Source: Arthrobacter sp. U41 (GTDB taxonomy: Bacteria; Actinomycetota; Actinomycetes; Actinomycetales; Micrococcaceae). Taken from it: DNA of 64,000 nt. The notes under the pieces are model-generated. The model was not told the origin of the DNA, ran no database searches, and saw nothing but the letters and a program-made list of their open reading frames with translations. Position numbers and translations under genes: made by a program. Positions within the stretch are counted from its first letter, which is position 1. The number at the start of each line of letters is the position of its first letter. Where the stretch lies: the NCBI RefSeq assembly GCF_001750145.1, contig NZ_CP015732.1:3162001-3226000 (forward strand). Reading direction: 5' to 3'. Shown in pieces: positions 8,686-17,161 of this stretch.

Positions 8686-9897
8686 TCAGAGTGGCTGGTC
8701 CATCACCGTCACAGCCCGAGGGGCTTGGAATGACAGGAGCCGGATCCAGTCTGGATTCACGTCCCGGAGCTGTATTCGCGAAAGTGCCGCGGCGGTTTCC
8801 TGGACAATGATGGCGGCCTCGAGTTCTGCCAGTTTGGCACCGAGGCAGCGGTGGATGCCCGAGCCAAAAACCAGGCCGTATGTGGTCGGTGGTTTGTGCT
8901 GGGGCTCTTGAGTTCGGGGAGAGGAACCTCGGATTTCGGCTGGTACCGTGACGTGGTTGCCACTCAGTTCGAGGAGGATTTCGGTGCCAGCAGGGATCGG
9001 GGCTCCCTCAAGGCTCGTGTCATGGGCTGCCACTCGGCGCCAGGTCGGGACGGATGATTCGGTGGCGAGCACGTGCCGGACCGTGCTCCTGGAGCCTTCT
9101 TCGGATGCGGCGTCTTTCCAGCCCACTGGGTTGGATCCTTCAAGGAGTCGGAACAGGGTGGTGCTGATCAGCTGGGTGGTTGTTTCCTGTCCGGCGATGA
9201 GCAGGAAGTAGCCGAGCGAGCAGATCTCGGGGGTTGACAGGCCGTGTTCAGCCAGAGATTTGAAGAGGTTGCGTCCCGGTGCCGTCATGGATTCTGCGAC
9301 GAGTTTGCGGAGCCAGACGTAGAATTCGGCGGCGCTGTGGGCGAGTTCGAGTTGCCGGGCTTCGTCGGGCCAGCCCCAGAACAGCTCCATGGAGTGAAGA
9401 CTCCAGCGTTTGAGGTCTGCAAGGTCCCGTACGGGCAGCCCGAGGAGTTCGAGCATGACGATTGCCGGCGGAAACGCCGCGACTGTCTGGACGAGGTCCA
9501 CATGGCCGGACCTCGCGAGCTGGTCCGCGGCGTTCCTTGCCGCTTCCTGTGCCAGTTCCCGGATCCGCGGCTCCATGGCCGCGACTGTGGCGGGCGTGAA
9601 AAACCCTGCCACGGTCTTGCGGATCCCGGCGTGCGTGTCGGTGTCGTTGCTGGCCAGCACGGGAGGCAACGCAAAGCGAACGCGCTGCAGCACGCGCAGG
9701 GCAGGCCCTGCCAGGGGTGTCACCGCGACGAGCGCATTCGCGGGGCTGAAGTCGACAGGCCGGTGCAGGACCTCGCGGACCGTGTCAGGGTCACGCACCA
9801 CGAGGTACGGGCAGCGCGGCTGCTCGGGGGTCTCCCGCTGTCCCGGGCATGCTGTCAGCGGCTTCGCGTGTCCCGTGGTCGTTGATGTCGGGGTCAT
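8686..9897 (-). CDS. Cytochrome P450, last gene of the biotin operon (BioI-like role proposed)
   Basis: A 403-residue soluble P450. The I-helix motif AGQETT and the heme-binding loop FGSGIHRCLGAKLAELEA (axial Cys near residue 351) are present. The ATG at 9897 is preferred to 9918 because it gives the same ATGA overlap with bioD as the other junctions of this operon. The K-helix, which should read ExxR, reads VRHVLATESSVP: both the Glu and the Arg are replaced. The following meander region is also unusual. In Bacillus the P450 BioI makes pimeloyl units for biotin by cleaving fatty acyl-ACP; membership in this operon suggests a like job, but that is inference. Loss of ExxR is known in the CYP157 group, so the protein may still fold. 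Confidence 0.85.
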   Translation of the reverse strand: MTPTSTTTGHAKPLTACPGQRETPEQPRCPYLVVRDPDTVREVLHRPVDFSPANALVAVTPLAGPALRVLQRVRFALPPVLASNDTDTHAGIRKTVAGFFTPATVAAMEPRIRELAQEAARNAADQLARSGHVDLVQTVAAFPPAIVMLELLGLPVRDLADLKRWSLHSMELFWGWPDEARQLELAHSAAEFYVWLRKLVAESMTAPGRNLFKSLAEHGLSTPEICSLGYFLLIAGQETTTQLISTTLFRLLEGSNPVGWKDAASEEGSRSTVRHVLATESSVPTWRRVAAHDTSLEGAPIPAGTEILLELSGNHVTVPAEIRGSSPRTQEPQHKPPTTYGLVFGSGIHRCLGAKLAELEAAIIVQETAAALSRIQLRDVNPDWIRLLSFQAPRAVTVMDQPL

Positions 9898-10571
9898 CCG
9901 GGTAGACCGCTCAGCCATGCAGCTGCTCCGGCACGGAAAGCGGCCGGGGACAGTCCGGAGGCGTGCCCGGGGAGGGCGCCGAGGAAGGGCACCGACAGCG
10001 ATCCGAGCACCTGTCGGTTGCTGTGGTGTACGACGTCGGGGTTGCCTGGCCAGCTTCCCAGCACTACGCCGAGGACCCGGAGGTCGCGGGTGTGCAGCGC
10101 TTCGAGGGTCAGGGCGGTGTGGTTCAGGGTGCCGAGGTCCGGCCGGGCGACGACCACGAATGCCGCTGCCAGGAGCGATCCGAGGTCCGCCAGGGTGCAG
10201 CCGTCGGAATCCAGCTCCACCAGCAGGCCGCCTACGCCCTCAACCAGGACATGGTCGTGGGACGCGGCGAGCTCGCGGACCCTCCCGGCGTGCGCAGACA
10301 CCCGGGGGAGGGGTGTTTTATCGATGGCGGCTGCCGCTACGGGTGCCAATGGCTCCTGGAGAACCACCCCGGTTTCTGCTGTCACGGCGCCTGCGAGCCG
10401 GATGATTTCGGCTGTGTCGGAATCGCCGGCGGCAGATCCTGACTGGCAGGGCTTGTAGACCGCGACGCTGCGCCCTTTTTCGTGGAGGGCGGCGGCGAGG
10501 GCCGCCGTTGTGATGGTCTTGCCGACGCCGGTGTCCGTTCCGGTGATCATGATGACATCGGGCAGGTTCAT
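9894..10571 (-). CDS. bioD: Dethiobiotin synthetase
   Basis: A 225-residue ATP-dependent carboxylase that closes the ureido ring of dethiobiotin from 7,8-diaminopelargonate, CO2 and ATP. The P-loop GTDTGVGKT lies at residues 11-19. The conserved YKPCQSG and VEGVGGLLVEL segments follow in order. Length is typical. It overlaps bioF upstream by ATGA and the P450 downstream in the same way, so translation is probably coupled along the operon. Confidence 0.95.
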   Translation of the reverse strand: MNLPDVIMITGTDTGVGKTITTAALAAALHEKGRSVAVYKPCQSGSAAGDSDTAEIIRLAGAVTAETGVVLQEPLAPVAAAAIDKTPLPRVSAHAGRVRELAASHDHVLVEGVGGLLVELDSDGCTLADLGSLLAAAFVVVARPDLGTLNHTALTLEALHTRDLRVLGVVLGSWPGNPDVVHHSNRQVLGSLSVPFLGALPGHASGLSPAAFRAGAAAWLSGLPG

Positions 10572-11737
10572 GGAAGTTCCTCCAAAATGCTGCGCAGTAC
10601 TGCGCAGCTGTCTTCGATTTCCTGGGGCGTAAGGGTGGCCCGGGCGGTGAGCCGCAGCCGGGAAATCCCGTCCGGAACGGACGGGGGGCGGAAGCAGCCG
10701 ATCCGAACGCCGGCGGTGCGCGCGGCCCCGGTGGCTGCCAGGGCCGATTCGGCCGACGGCATGGCGATGGACTGGACCGCCCCCGCCCCGTGCTCGACCT
10801 CAGCGCCGCGGGCTGCAAGGGCCGGTTCCAGTCCGGCGGCCAGCGCCGCAGCATTGCTTCGGACGGATCCGGCCCGCCAGGGTTCCTCGCGGATGATCCG
10901 CACCGCGGCGAGGGCCGCCGCTGCAGAGGCCGGCGCCAGGCCGGTGTCAAAGATGAAGCTTCGGGCCCGGTTGACGAGGTGTTCCCGCAGCAACGCGGAT
11001 CCCAGGACCGCCCCGCCCTGGGATCCCAGGGCCTTGGACAGCGTCGCGGTCACGATCACGTTCGGATGCCCGGCGAGGGCTGTTCCGGCTACCGAGCCGC
11101 GGCCCTGAAAGGTGCCGGCGCCGGTGACTCCCAGGCTGTGCGCCTCGTCGATGAGCAGCACCGCGTCGTACTGCACGGCCAGGGCCAGCAGACCCGCGAG
11201 CGGGGCTTCGTCGCCGAGGACGCTGTAGAGGGATTCGATGGCGATCAGTGCGCGCGGCTCCGGCCGGCCGGCCAACAGACGGCCGGCGTCCTCCACTCTG
11301 TTGTGGGTGAACGATTCGGTGCGGGAGCGGCTGAGCCGGAATCCGTCGATCATCGAGGCGTGGCAGTGTTCATCCGCGACGATCAGGGTCCCCGGACCGC
11401 CCAGCGCGGTGATCACACCCATGTTCGCCAGATAGCCGGAGGAGAACACCAATGCTGTCTCCATACCGGCCAGCATGGCCAGTTCCTGCTCGAGGTCCAG
11501 GTGCAGCCGGGTCGTTCCGGCGACCAGCCGCGAGGACGTGGCTCCCGCACCCCACATTGAGGCTGCCGCCGCGGCGGCCTCCGCAAGCCGCGGATCCGTT
11601 GCGAGGCCCAGATAGTCGTTGCTGGCCAGGTCGATGAACTGTTCGTCCGCGGCGCGGGGGAGCGGGCGGCGGACCAGACCACGGCGGTCCCGGACGGAAG
11701 CCTGCCGTTCAAGCCACCGGGTCATCGAGGTGCTCAT
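10568..11737 (-). CDS. bioF: 8-amino-7-oxononanoate synthase
   Basis: A 389-residue PLP enzyme that condenses pimeloyl-ACP (or -CoA) with alanine to give 7-keto-8-aminopelargonate. The PLP lysine is K235 in TATLSKALGSQGG. LLIDEAHSLGVTG supplies the Asp and His that hold the cofactor, and ADEHCHASMIDG is also typical. ATG at 11737 overlaps the bioA stop by four bases. All expected motifs are present and the gene looks functional. Confidence 0.95.
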   Translation of the reverse strand: MSTSMTRWLERQASVRDRRGLVRRPLPRAADEQFIDLASNDYLGLATDPRLAEAAAAAASMWGAGATSSRLVAGTTRLHLDLEQELAMLAGMETALVFSSGYLANMGVITALGGPGTLIVADEHCHASMIDGFRLSRSRTESFTHNRVEDAGRLLAGRPEPRALIAIESLYSVLGDEAPLAGLLALAVQYDAVLLIDEAHSLGVTGAGTFQGRGSVAGTALAGHPNVIVTATLSKALGSQGGAVLGSALLREHLVNRARSFIFDTGLAPASAAAALAAVRIIREEPWRAGSVRSNAAALAAGLEPALAARGAEVEHGAGAVQSIAMPSAESALAATGAARTAGVRIGCFRPPSVPDGISRLRLTARATLTPQEIEDSCAVLRSILEELP

Positions 11738-13095
11738 GCTGCGTCTCCGGAGCGTTCCGGGCCGCGTTCGTGGACTTCGGTGACGGCAGCCGTCATGCCT
11801 GCGGTGATCTGTTCGATGTCCGCCGCGGTGCTGACGTACGGGGGCATGGTGTAGACGAGGTTCCGGAAGGGGCGCACCCAGACCCCCTGCCGGATGGCAG
11901 CCCGGGTGACGGCGGTGACGGCGACGGCGTCATGGAGTTCGATGACTCCGACGGCGCCGACGGTGCGGACCTCTGCCACGGACTCAAGTCCCCGGGCGGC
12001 GGCGAGCCCGGATGCCAGGCCCGTGCCGATCCGGGTGACGTCGGCGCGCCAGGCACCGTCGTCGATGATGCCCAGGCTTGCGTTGGCCACCGCACATGCC
12101 AGCGGGTTGCCCATGAAGGTGGGGCCGTGCAGCAGCGCGCCTGCTGGCCCGTTGGACACGGCACTAGCGACGTCTGCGGTGCAGAGCATGGCGGCCAGGG
12201 TCAGGTATCCGCCGGTCAGGGCCTTGCCCACGCACATGATGTCCGGGACCACGCCGGCATGGTCGGCGGCGAACAGCTCGCCGGTGCGGCCAAAGCCGGT
12301 GGCGATCTCATCGAAGATGAGCAGCAGACCGTGCCGGTCAGCTGTCTGCCGCAGTACTGTCAGGCATTCGGCCGGGTAGGGATACATGCCCCCGGCGCCC
12401 TGGAGGATAGGTTCGACGATGATCGCAGCCAGCTCCCCGGAACGCGCTGCCGCGATGCTCTTGAGCTCGGAGGCCCACGCCTGGATCGTTTCCGGGGTTG
12501 CGGACGCCGCGGCCGGGGGCCGGGGAGCAAACACGTTGCCGCCCAGCAAACCGGGGAAATCCGCGTGCATCCCGTCCACGGGGTCACAGACCCCCATGGC
12601 CGCAAAGGTGTCACCGTGGTATCCGCCGCGGATGCTCAGGAACCGCTGCCGCTGCGGGTGGCCGGACGCGGTCTGGAACTGCACTGCCAGCTTCAGCGCG
12701 ACCTCCACCGATACCGAACCCGAGTCCGCGAGGAACACCCGGTCCAACCGTGACCGTCCTCGTGCGGAAGGGGCCATATCCACCAGCCGCTCGGCCAGTT
12801 CCACCGCCGGGGCATGGGTGAGCCCGCCGAACATCACATGGCTGAAATCATTGAGTTGCCGCTTCGCGGCCGCGTCCAGTACCGGATGGCGGTAGCCGTG
12901 GATCGCCGACCACCACGAGGACATGGCATCAATGACCTCATGGCGTGTGCCGTTTTCGCTGCGGAGCCGCAACCGCACACCGTCGGCCGCCTCGACCTCC
13001 CACAACGGGAGGTTGGGGGACGCGGGGGCGTACGGGTGCCACAGGCGTGCGCGGTCCCGCTGGATCAGGCTCATCGGAGCCGCAACCTGCGTCAT
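11734..13095 (-). CDS. bioA: Adenosylmethionine-8-amino-7-oxononanoate aminotransferase
   Basis: A class-III aminotransferase of about 453 residues that makes 7,8-diaminopelargonate using S-adenosylmethionine as amino donor. The motifs RARLWHPYAP (substrate end), GGYHGDTFAAMGVCDP, LLIFDEIATGFGRTG and the PLP lysine in CVGKALTGGYL are all seen. The open frame can start at 13122, but ATG 13095 gives an ATGA overlap with the upstream bsaP gene and matches the pattern of this operon, so it is preferred. Confidence 0.94.
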   Translation of the reverse strand: MTQVAAPMSLIQRDRARLWHPYAPASPNLPLWEVEAADGVRLRLRSENGTRHEVIDAMSSWWSAIHGYRHPVLDAAAKRQLNDFSHVMFGGLTHAPAVELAERLVDMAPSARGRSRLDRVFLADSGSVSVEVALKLAVQFQTASGHPQRQRFLSIRGGYHGDTFAAMGVCDPVDGMHADFPGLLGGNVFAPRPPAAASATPETIQAWASELKSIAAARSGELAAIIVEPILQGAGGMYPYPAECLTVLRQTADRHGLLLIFDEIATGFGRTGELFAADHAGVVPDIMCVGKALTGGYLTLAAMLCTADVASAVSNGPAGALLHGPTFMGNPLACAVANASLGIIDDGAWRADVTRIGTGLASGLAAARGLESVAEVRTVGAVGVIELHDAVAVTAVTRAAIRQGVWVRPFRNLVYTMPPYVSTAADIEQITAGMTAAVTEVHERGPERSGDAA

Positions 13096-13331
13096 CGGAT
13101 GAGTACTCCGTGGCGGGAACATTCTGCGCTCCAGCCGGTGGGCGTGACCTGGACCTTCATCCGTCTCCTGCAGTGGGCGCAGTAGCGTGGCGGTTCCAGC
13201 GTCAACAGCTCGACGCAGCGCCGGTGCTCATCCCACGCCGGGAGGCGGACGTCGTCGGGCTCCCCGCAGTGTCCGCAGAATGGGCCGTTGCTCGAGCCGG
13301 TCCGGGCCCCGGCGGCCGGGACCGTGTTCAT
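13092..13331 (-). CDS. bsaP: Biotin synthase auxiliary protein (small zinc-ribbon-like protein)
   Basis: A 79-residue protein between bioB and bioA with two CxxC pairs (FCGHCGE and YCAHCRRR) and a final CSRHG. This small cysteine-rich protein next to bioB matches BsaP, which mycobacterial-type biotin synthases need to turn dethiobiotin into biotin. Its start overlaps the bioB stop and its stop overlaps the bioA start, both as ATGA. The assignment rests on size, cysteine pattern and place in the operon. Confidence 0.78.
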   Translation of the reverse strand: MNTVPAAGARTGSSNGPFCGHCGEPDDVRLPAWDEHRRCVELLTLEPPRYCAHCRRRMKVQVTPTGWSAECSRHGVLIR

Positions 13332-14353
13332 AGTGACTTCTGGAATTCCTTGATGGGCATGTTCAACTCGACCAGCAGGTTCAGGTCCGCGTCGGCGGCC
13401 CGGCCCAGGGTGGTCAGGTAGTTCCCGACGATGACGGCGTTGATGCCGCCGAGCAGGCCGTCCCTGGTTCCGAGGTCACCGAGGGTCAGTTCGCGGCCGC
13501 CGGCGTAGCGCAGCACGGTCCGTGGCATGGCCAGACGGAACGCAGCGATCGCGCGGAGGGCGTCCTTTCCGTCCATGATCCCCTGGTTTTCGAGAGGGGT
13601 CCCGGGCCGGGGGTTCAGGAAGTTCAGCGGGACCTCGTGGGGTTCGAGGGCGGCGAGCTGGGCGGCGAGTTCGGCGCGCTGTTCGAGGGATTCGCCCATG
13701 CCGATCAGGGCGCCGCAGCAGAGCTCCATGCCGGCGGCCTTGACCATGTTGCAGGTCTCGAGACGCTCCTCGTAGCTGTGCGTGGTGACCACCTCGGAAA
13801 AATAGCTGCGCGCTGTTTCCAGGTTGTGGTTGTAGCGGTGCACCCCCCAGGCGGCGAGCTGGTTCACCTGATGCTGGGTCAGCATGCCCAAGGAGCAGGC
13901 GATGTTGATCTCCACGGCTTCGTTGATACGGTCTATCGCGAACTTGATCTGGTTCATCAGTTTGATGTCGGGTCCACGGACGGCGGCCACGATGCAGAAT
14001 TCGGTGGCACCGGTCGCGGCCGTTTCTTTTGCCGCCTTGACCAGTTCGGGAATGTCCAGCCACACGCCCCGGACGGGGGAATCGAAGAGCCCCGACTGGC
14101 TGCAGAAATGGCAGTCCTCGGGGCACCCGCCGGTCTTGATGGAGATGATGCCTTCGACCTCGACGTCCTCACCGCAGTGCCTCAGACGCACCTCGTGGGC
14201 CAGCTGCAGCGCCGCCGGAAGGGCTTCATCGGGCAGGCGAAGCACCTCCAGCAGTTGGCCCTGCGTCAGCCCGCGTCCTTCTTCAAGGACCTGCTCTCTG
14301 GCTGTTTCGAGAATCTCGTACCGGGTAATCGCCGGATGTGCCGGAATCGTCAT
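13328..14353 (-). CDS. bioB: Biotin synthase (radical SAM)
   Basis: A 341-residue radical SAM enzyme that inserts sulfur into dethiobiotin. The SAM-cluster motif [13 protein letters not shown] has its three cysteines at about 77, 81 and 84. The segments [20 protein letters not shown] and [10 protein letters not shown] are typical of BioB. It is the first gene of the operon. The protein has the actinobacterial character that would fit dependence on the neighbouring BsaP. Confidence 0.96.
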   Translation of the reverse strand: MTIPAHPAITRYEILETAREQVLEEGRGLTQGQLLEVLRLPDEALPAALQLAHEVRLRHCGEDVEVEGIISIKTGGCPEDCHFCSQSGLFDSPVRGVWLDIPELVKAAKETAATGATEFCIVAAVRGPDIKLMNQIKFAIDRINEAVEINIACSLGMLTQHQVNQLAAWGVHRYNHNLETARSYFSEVVTTHSYEERLETCNMVKAAGMELCCGALIGMGESLEQRAELAAQLAALEPHEVPLNFLNPRPGTPLENQGIMDGKDALRAIAAFRLAMPRTVLRYAGGRELTLGDLGTRDGLLGGINAVIVGNYLTTLGRAADADLNLLVELNMPIKEFQKSL

Positions 14354-14895
14354 TGATCGTCCTTTGCGCTGCTTGGTTGCGGGTATGCCGTAGAACTGAG
14401 GCTAGTTTCCTGATCAGGACAGGATTTTGTTGAGTATCTACAACCGGGCGGTTGAGGCCTTGGTCCGGCCCTCACCTTCAAGCGACCTGCATCCCGGTGT
14501 CTGGTCCCCGCGCCGAAAGCCCTCAGACTGCGTGAATCGCTCGACTCCCAACCCCCTACGGAGACGTCGGACGCTGGGCGGCGGCGGGGAGGAAAAGGAC
14601 CTCGCTGCGCTCGGACAGCACAAGCATTTTTTCTTTTTTGCTGCTGTCCGTTGGATCATACGTGCCCGCTCCACCGGCTCAACCGTCCTGCGGACGGCCG
14701 CGCCACGGCTGTCTTGGGTTCGGCGCTGCGCTTATTTCCTCACCCAATCCATCCGTTGCTTGCCCTTCGGTTGCCCCGGTTCCGTCGGGCACAGCTACGC
14801 GATGCTCCGCCAGCAGGCAAAAAACATGGTGGGGGAGAGGGATAGCCGGTTGTTCAGGTGCCCGCCCCGCCCGAGCGAAACGGAGCAATCACCTC
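14354..14895. other. Non-coding region upstream of bioB with palindromes
   Basis: No credible gene is seen. The bioB promoter should lie here on the minus strand. A perfect 10-bp palindrome CCTGATCAGG is at 14409-14418, and GTTG-N8-CAAC is at 14429-14444; either could bind a biotin regulator such as BirA or BioQ, but neither matches a known consensus in full. Further away GGACAGCA (14613-14620) and TGCTGTCC (14642-14649) form an inverted repeat whose loop is very T-rich. Confidence 0.45.
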
Positions 14896-15323
14896 ATGAA
14901 CACAGCAACAACCACCCGCCGTCTGACCGACGACACTGCTGAACTTTTGACCGCACCGGCGCTTCCGGCCGACGACCGGGCAGGAGACGGATATGACTGG
15001 ATCGCCGCCCTCGAAGGCACGGCGTGGTCCGTGCTGCCGAACTGGGCCAGCGAGGGCTGGGACGCCGGATCCTGGCCGTACATCATCTTCGCCGTCGCCC
15101 GCAGCCGTGACGTGAGCGGGGAACTGTTTGGCTACGGAACCTACGTCGAGGGTGACACCTCCACCCACTGGTTCCGGTCCCAGGACGCCTGCTTCGAAGC
15201 CATCACCGCCGAGGTCTTCTTCCACTGGGCATCAGGCCAGTCCGACGGCCCGGACAGCCTCCCCGCCACAGCCGCGGAACTGCCGGACCAGGACCGGAAG
15301 CCCTACCCCGGCTGGACTATCTC
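14896..15323 (+). pseudogene. Hypothetical protein, C-terminus cut by IS3 copy 2
   Basis: Starting at ATG 14896 about 142 residues are read before the frame enters the IS3 left end at 15324 and continues to an accidental stop at 15480. The segment is Trp- and acid-rich (for example WSVLPNWASEGWDAGSWPYI) and resembles an uncharacterised soluble actinobacterial protein. I do not recognise the family. The sequence on the far side of the insertion is a different gene, so the C-terminus is lost and not merely interrupted. Confidence 0.55.
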
Positions 15324-15367
15324 TGGGCTGCTGCGGGGATTTCGGACAGCGGAATTAGTGGATTCTT

Positions 15368-16261
15368 CTACGCTGCCAAGGCTGGCTGTTGATAACCATA
15401 GTGGACTTCGTTGGGCCGGCGGTAACCGAGCGCGGAGTGACGGCGCCGGCTGTTGTAAAACCCCTCGATGTAGCGAATGACGTCGCTCCGGGCTTGTGAT
15501 TTGGTCGCGTAAACGGTCCGGTAGACACGCTCGTTTTTCAGGGCGGAGAAGAACGATTCGGCCATGCTGTTATCCCAGCACACGCCGGTGCGTCCCATCG
15601 AGGAGCGCATACCGAGGCCGGCCACCAGGGCCCTGAAATCCGTCGAGGTATAGACGCTGCCCCGGTCGGAGTGCCAGATCGCGGACGGCTCGATCCGGGT
15701 TGTCGCGGCGGCGTTCCTAAGCGCATCGGTCACGAGCTCGGTGCGCATGTGATCGGCGATGGACCAGCCGACGACTTTCTTTGAGTAGCAGTCGATGACG
15801 GTGGCGAGATAGACGAACCCTTGCCAGGTGTGGATGTAGGTGATGTCGCCGACGAACTTCACTCCGGGGCGGTCGGCGGTGAAATCCCGGTTGACGAGAT
15901 CGGGCATGCCCGCGGCGGCCTCAGCGTCAGCCTCGGTGGTGATGCGGAACGGCCGTGGCTGACAGGCCACCAGACCCTGGTGGCGCATGATCTGCCGCAC
16001 CAGCTCGGGAGAGCACTCGGTCTGTTCCGCGGCGAGATCGGCGTGGATGCGCCGGTACCCGTAGGTGCCCTCGGACTCCTCGAAGAAGTGCTGGATCCGT
16101 GCCGTCAGGGCCTGCCGGCGCCCCGAGGTGGCAGATTGCGGACGGGTGGCCCAGTGATAGAAACCGGAGGTTGAGACGGCCAGCCAGCGGCACATTTTCA
16201 CCACCGAGTTTAGATTGGCGGGCTCAGCTTTTTGGGAATCGATGAATTCATACTTGCTCAC
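15368..16261 (-). CDS. IS3-family OrfB (DDE transposase), copy 2
   Basis: A 297-residue protein identical in sequence to OrfB of copy 1, with D139, D199 and E235 intact. The GTG start overlaps the orfA stop by one base. The full reading frame and unchanged active site suggest it can still move the element. Confidence 0.94.
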   Translation of the reverse strand: MSKYEFIDSQKAEPANLNSVVKMCRWLAVSTSGFYHWATRPQSATSGRRQALTARIQHFFEESEGTYGYRRIHADLAAEQTECSPELVRQIMRHQGLVACQPRPFRITTEADAEAAAGMPDLVNRDFTADRPGVKFVGDITYIHTWQGFVYLATVIDCYSKKVVGWSIADHMRTELVTDALRNAAATTRIEPSAIWHSDRGSVYTSTDFRALVAGLGMRSSMGRTGVCWDNSMAESFFSALKNERVYRTVYATKSQARSDVIRYIEGFYNSRRRHSALGYRRPNEVHYGYQQPALAA

Positions 16262-16551
16262 TACCGCTGCTCCCGCGCGAAGTAAGCGCTGGCTTTTTTC
16301 AGGAAGGCAGTCTCCGCCCGCAGCTCTTGAACTTCACGCTCGAGCTCCCTCAGCCGGGCCCGTTCCGGCACCGTCAGATCCACCTCTGTCCCGCCGTTGG
16401 CCTCGCGGTACTTGACCAGCCAGTTGCGGAGCGTCTCGGGCCCGACACCGTAGGCGGTGGCGACGTCCTTGATCGGCTTGGACGTGGTGATCACCTCGCG
16501 GCACAGCTCGTCCTTGAACTCCTGGGGAAAACGCTTCCGTGATGCGGTCAT
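16261..16551 (-). CDS. IS3-family OrfA, copy 2
   Basis: A 96-residue protein identical to OrfA of copy 1, with the same HTH and zipper-like helix. The A6G slippery site is kept at 16293-16299 on the minus strand, so OrfAB can be made here too. Confidence 0.93.
   Translation of the reverse strand: MTASRKRFPQEFKDELCREVITTSKPIKDVATAYGVGPETLRNWLVKYREANGGTEVDLTVPERARLRELEREVQELRAETAFLKKASAYFAREQR
16293..16299 (-). promoter_or_regulatory. Slippery heptamer A6G for -1 frameshift in IS3 copy 2
   Basis: Same sequence and placement as in copy 1, about 30 bases before the orfA stop and in the frame needed to enter orfB. Confidence 0.6.
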
Positions 16552-16620
16552 GCTGATCTCTACTTTCGGTAGACCCCCATTTTAAGAGGGCCCACTGTCC
16601 GAGATCTCCGCGGCAGCCCA

Positions 16621-17036
16621 GTCCGGCCGTTGCCGCCGCCGTACCCGTGCCCGTGGACGGGGAGTTCTCTTGGCCCTGTCCGGACTTCGTTGCCGATCTA
16701 GACGTCACGGGCAAGGCGGGAACCATCGTCCTGCCCGGTGACCGTCTGACCTTTACCGGTCCCGACCTGAGGGTCACGGTATCGGGTCCGACGGGGAAGT
16801 CCGTTAGCTATGTCATCACCGGGGCGACCCACGTTCAGATCCTCGCCGACGGCGGACAACTTGTCACAGCGACCGGAAGGAACGTCGTTCTGGTTCCCGA
16901 GACCGAGGACCATTCCGCGGGGCTGTTCCTCACTGTCGGCACCGTCAGTTGGACCCTCAATCCTGACGGCTCGGAAAATACGCTGTTCTCCGGCGAGGGC
17001 AAGGTGACCGACGTCTGCGCGCTGGTGGCGCCGTAA
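16621..17036 (+). pseudogene. Secreted-protein gene lacking its N-terminus (cut by IS3 copy 2)
   Basis: The frame is open from the IS right end to a stop at 17036. The first residues (SPAVAAAVPVPVDGEFSWPC) look like the end of a signal peptide followed by a mature domain. The rest is beta-rich with many Val, Thr and Gly, a pattern usual for small exported actinobacterial proteins. The start codon and most of the signal peptide are missing. GTG 16647 could serve as a start but would leave the product in the cytoplasm. The family is not recognised. Confidence 0.6.
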
Positions 17037-17051
17037 TCCCCAATAGGACAC

Positions 17052-17083
17052 GAGGCACCCCCGGCCTTCGCCGGGGGTGCCTC
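17052..17083. terminator. Strong stem-loop terminator
   Basis: A perfect 14-bp inverted repeat (GAGGCACCCCCGGC, loop CTTC, then its complement) lies 16 bases after the stop of the truncated secreted-protein gene. There is no T-run, as is common in high-GC actinobacteria. Confidence 0.75.
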
Positions 17084-17161
17084 TGTGCGGTCGTCAAGTT
17101 ATTGGCACAGCTTCGTGGTTCATTCGGTTTGCGCGGCCGGGGCCGCGGGCAGGAACTGGCT

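Larger units (their letters stand above)
15324..16620 (-). mobile_element. IS3-family insertion sequence, copy 2 (1297 bp)
   Basis: Same length, ends and orientation as the element at 4040-5336. The flanking triplets are CTC (15321-15323) and GTC (16621-16623), so no target duplication is visible. The two flanks come from unrelated genes. This points to a deletion or recombination through the element after insertion. The DNA differs from copy 1 at several silent positions, so the two are not a very recent duplication. Confidence 0.93.

Noticed and set aside
8880..9010. Compensating frameshifts in the biotin-operon P450 as the cause of its odd meander region
   Set aside because: The K-helix change is by substitution in frame, and the zero frame resumes a good P450 sequence before the heme loop. 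Alternative frames give only weak resemblance. It remains worth checking with read data.
4040..16620. A composite transposon carrying the biotin operon
   Set aside because: Copy 1 has its own intact GAC duplication and the outer flanks of the pair (GAC and GTC) differ, so the block did not insert as one unit.
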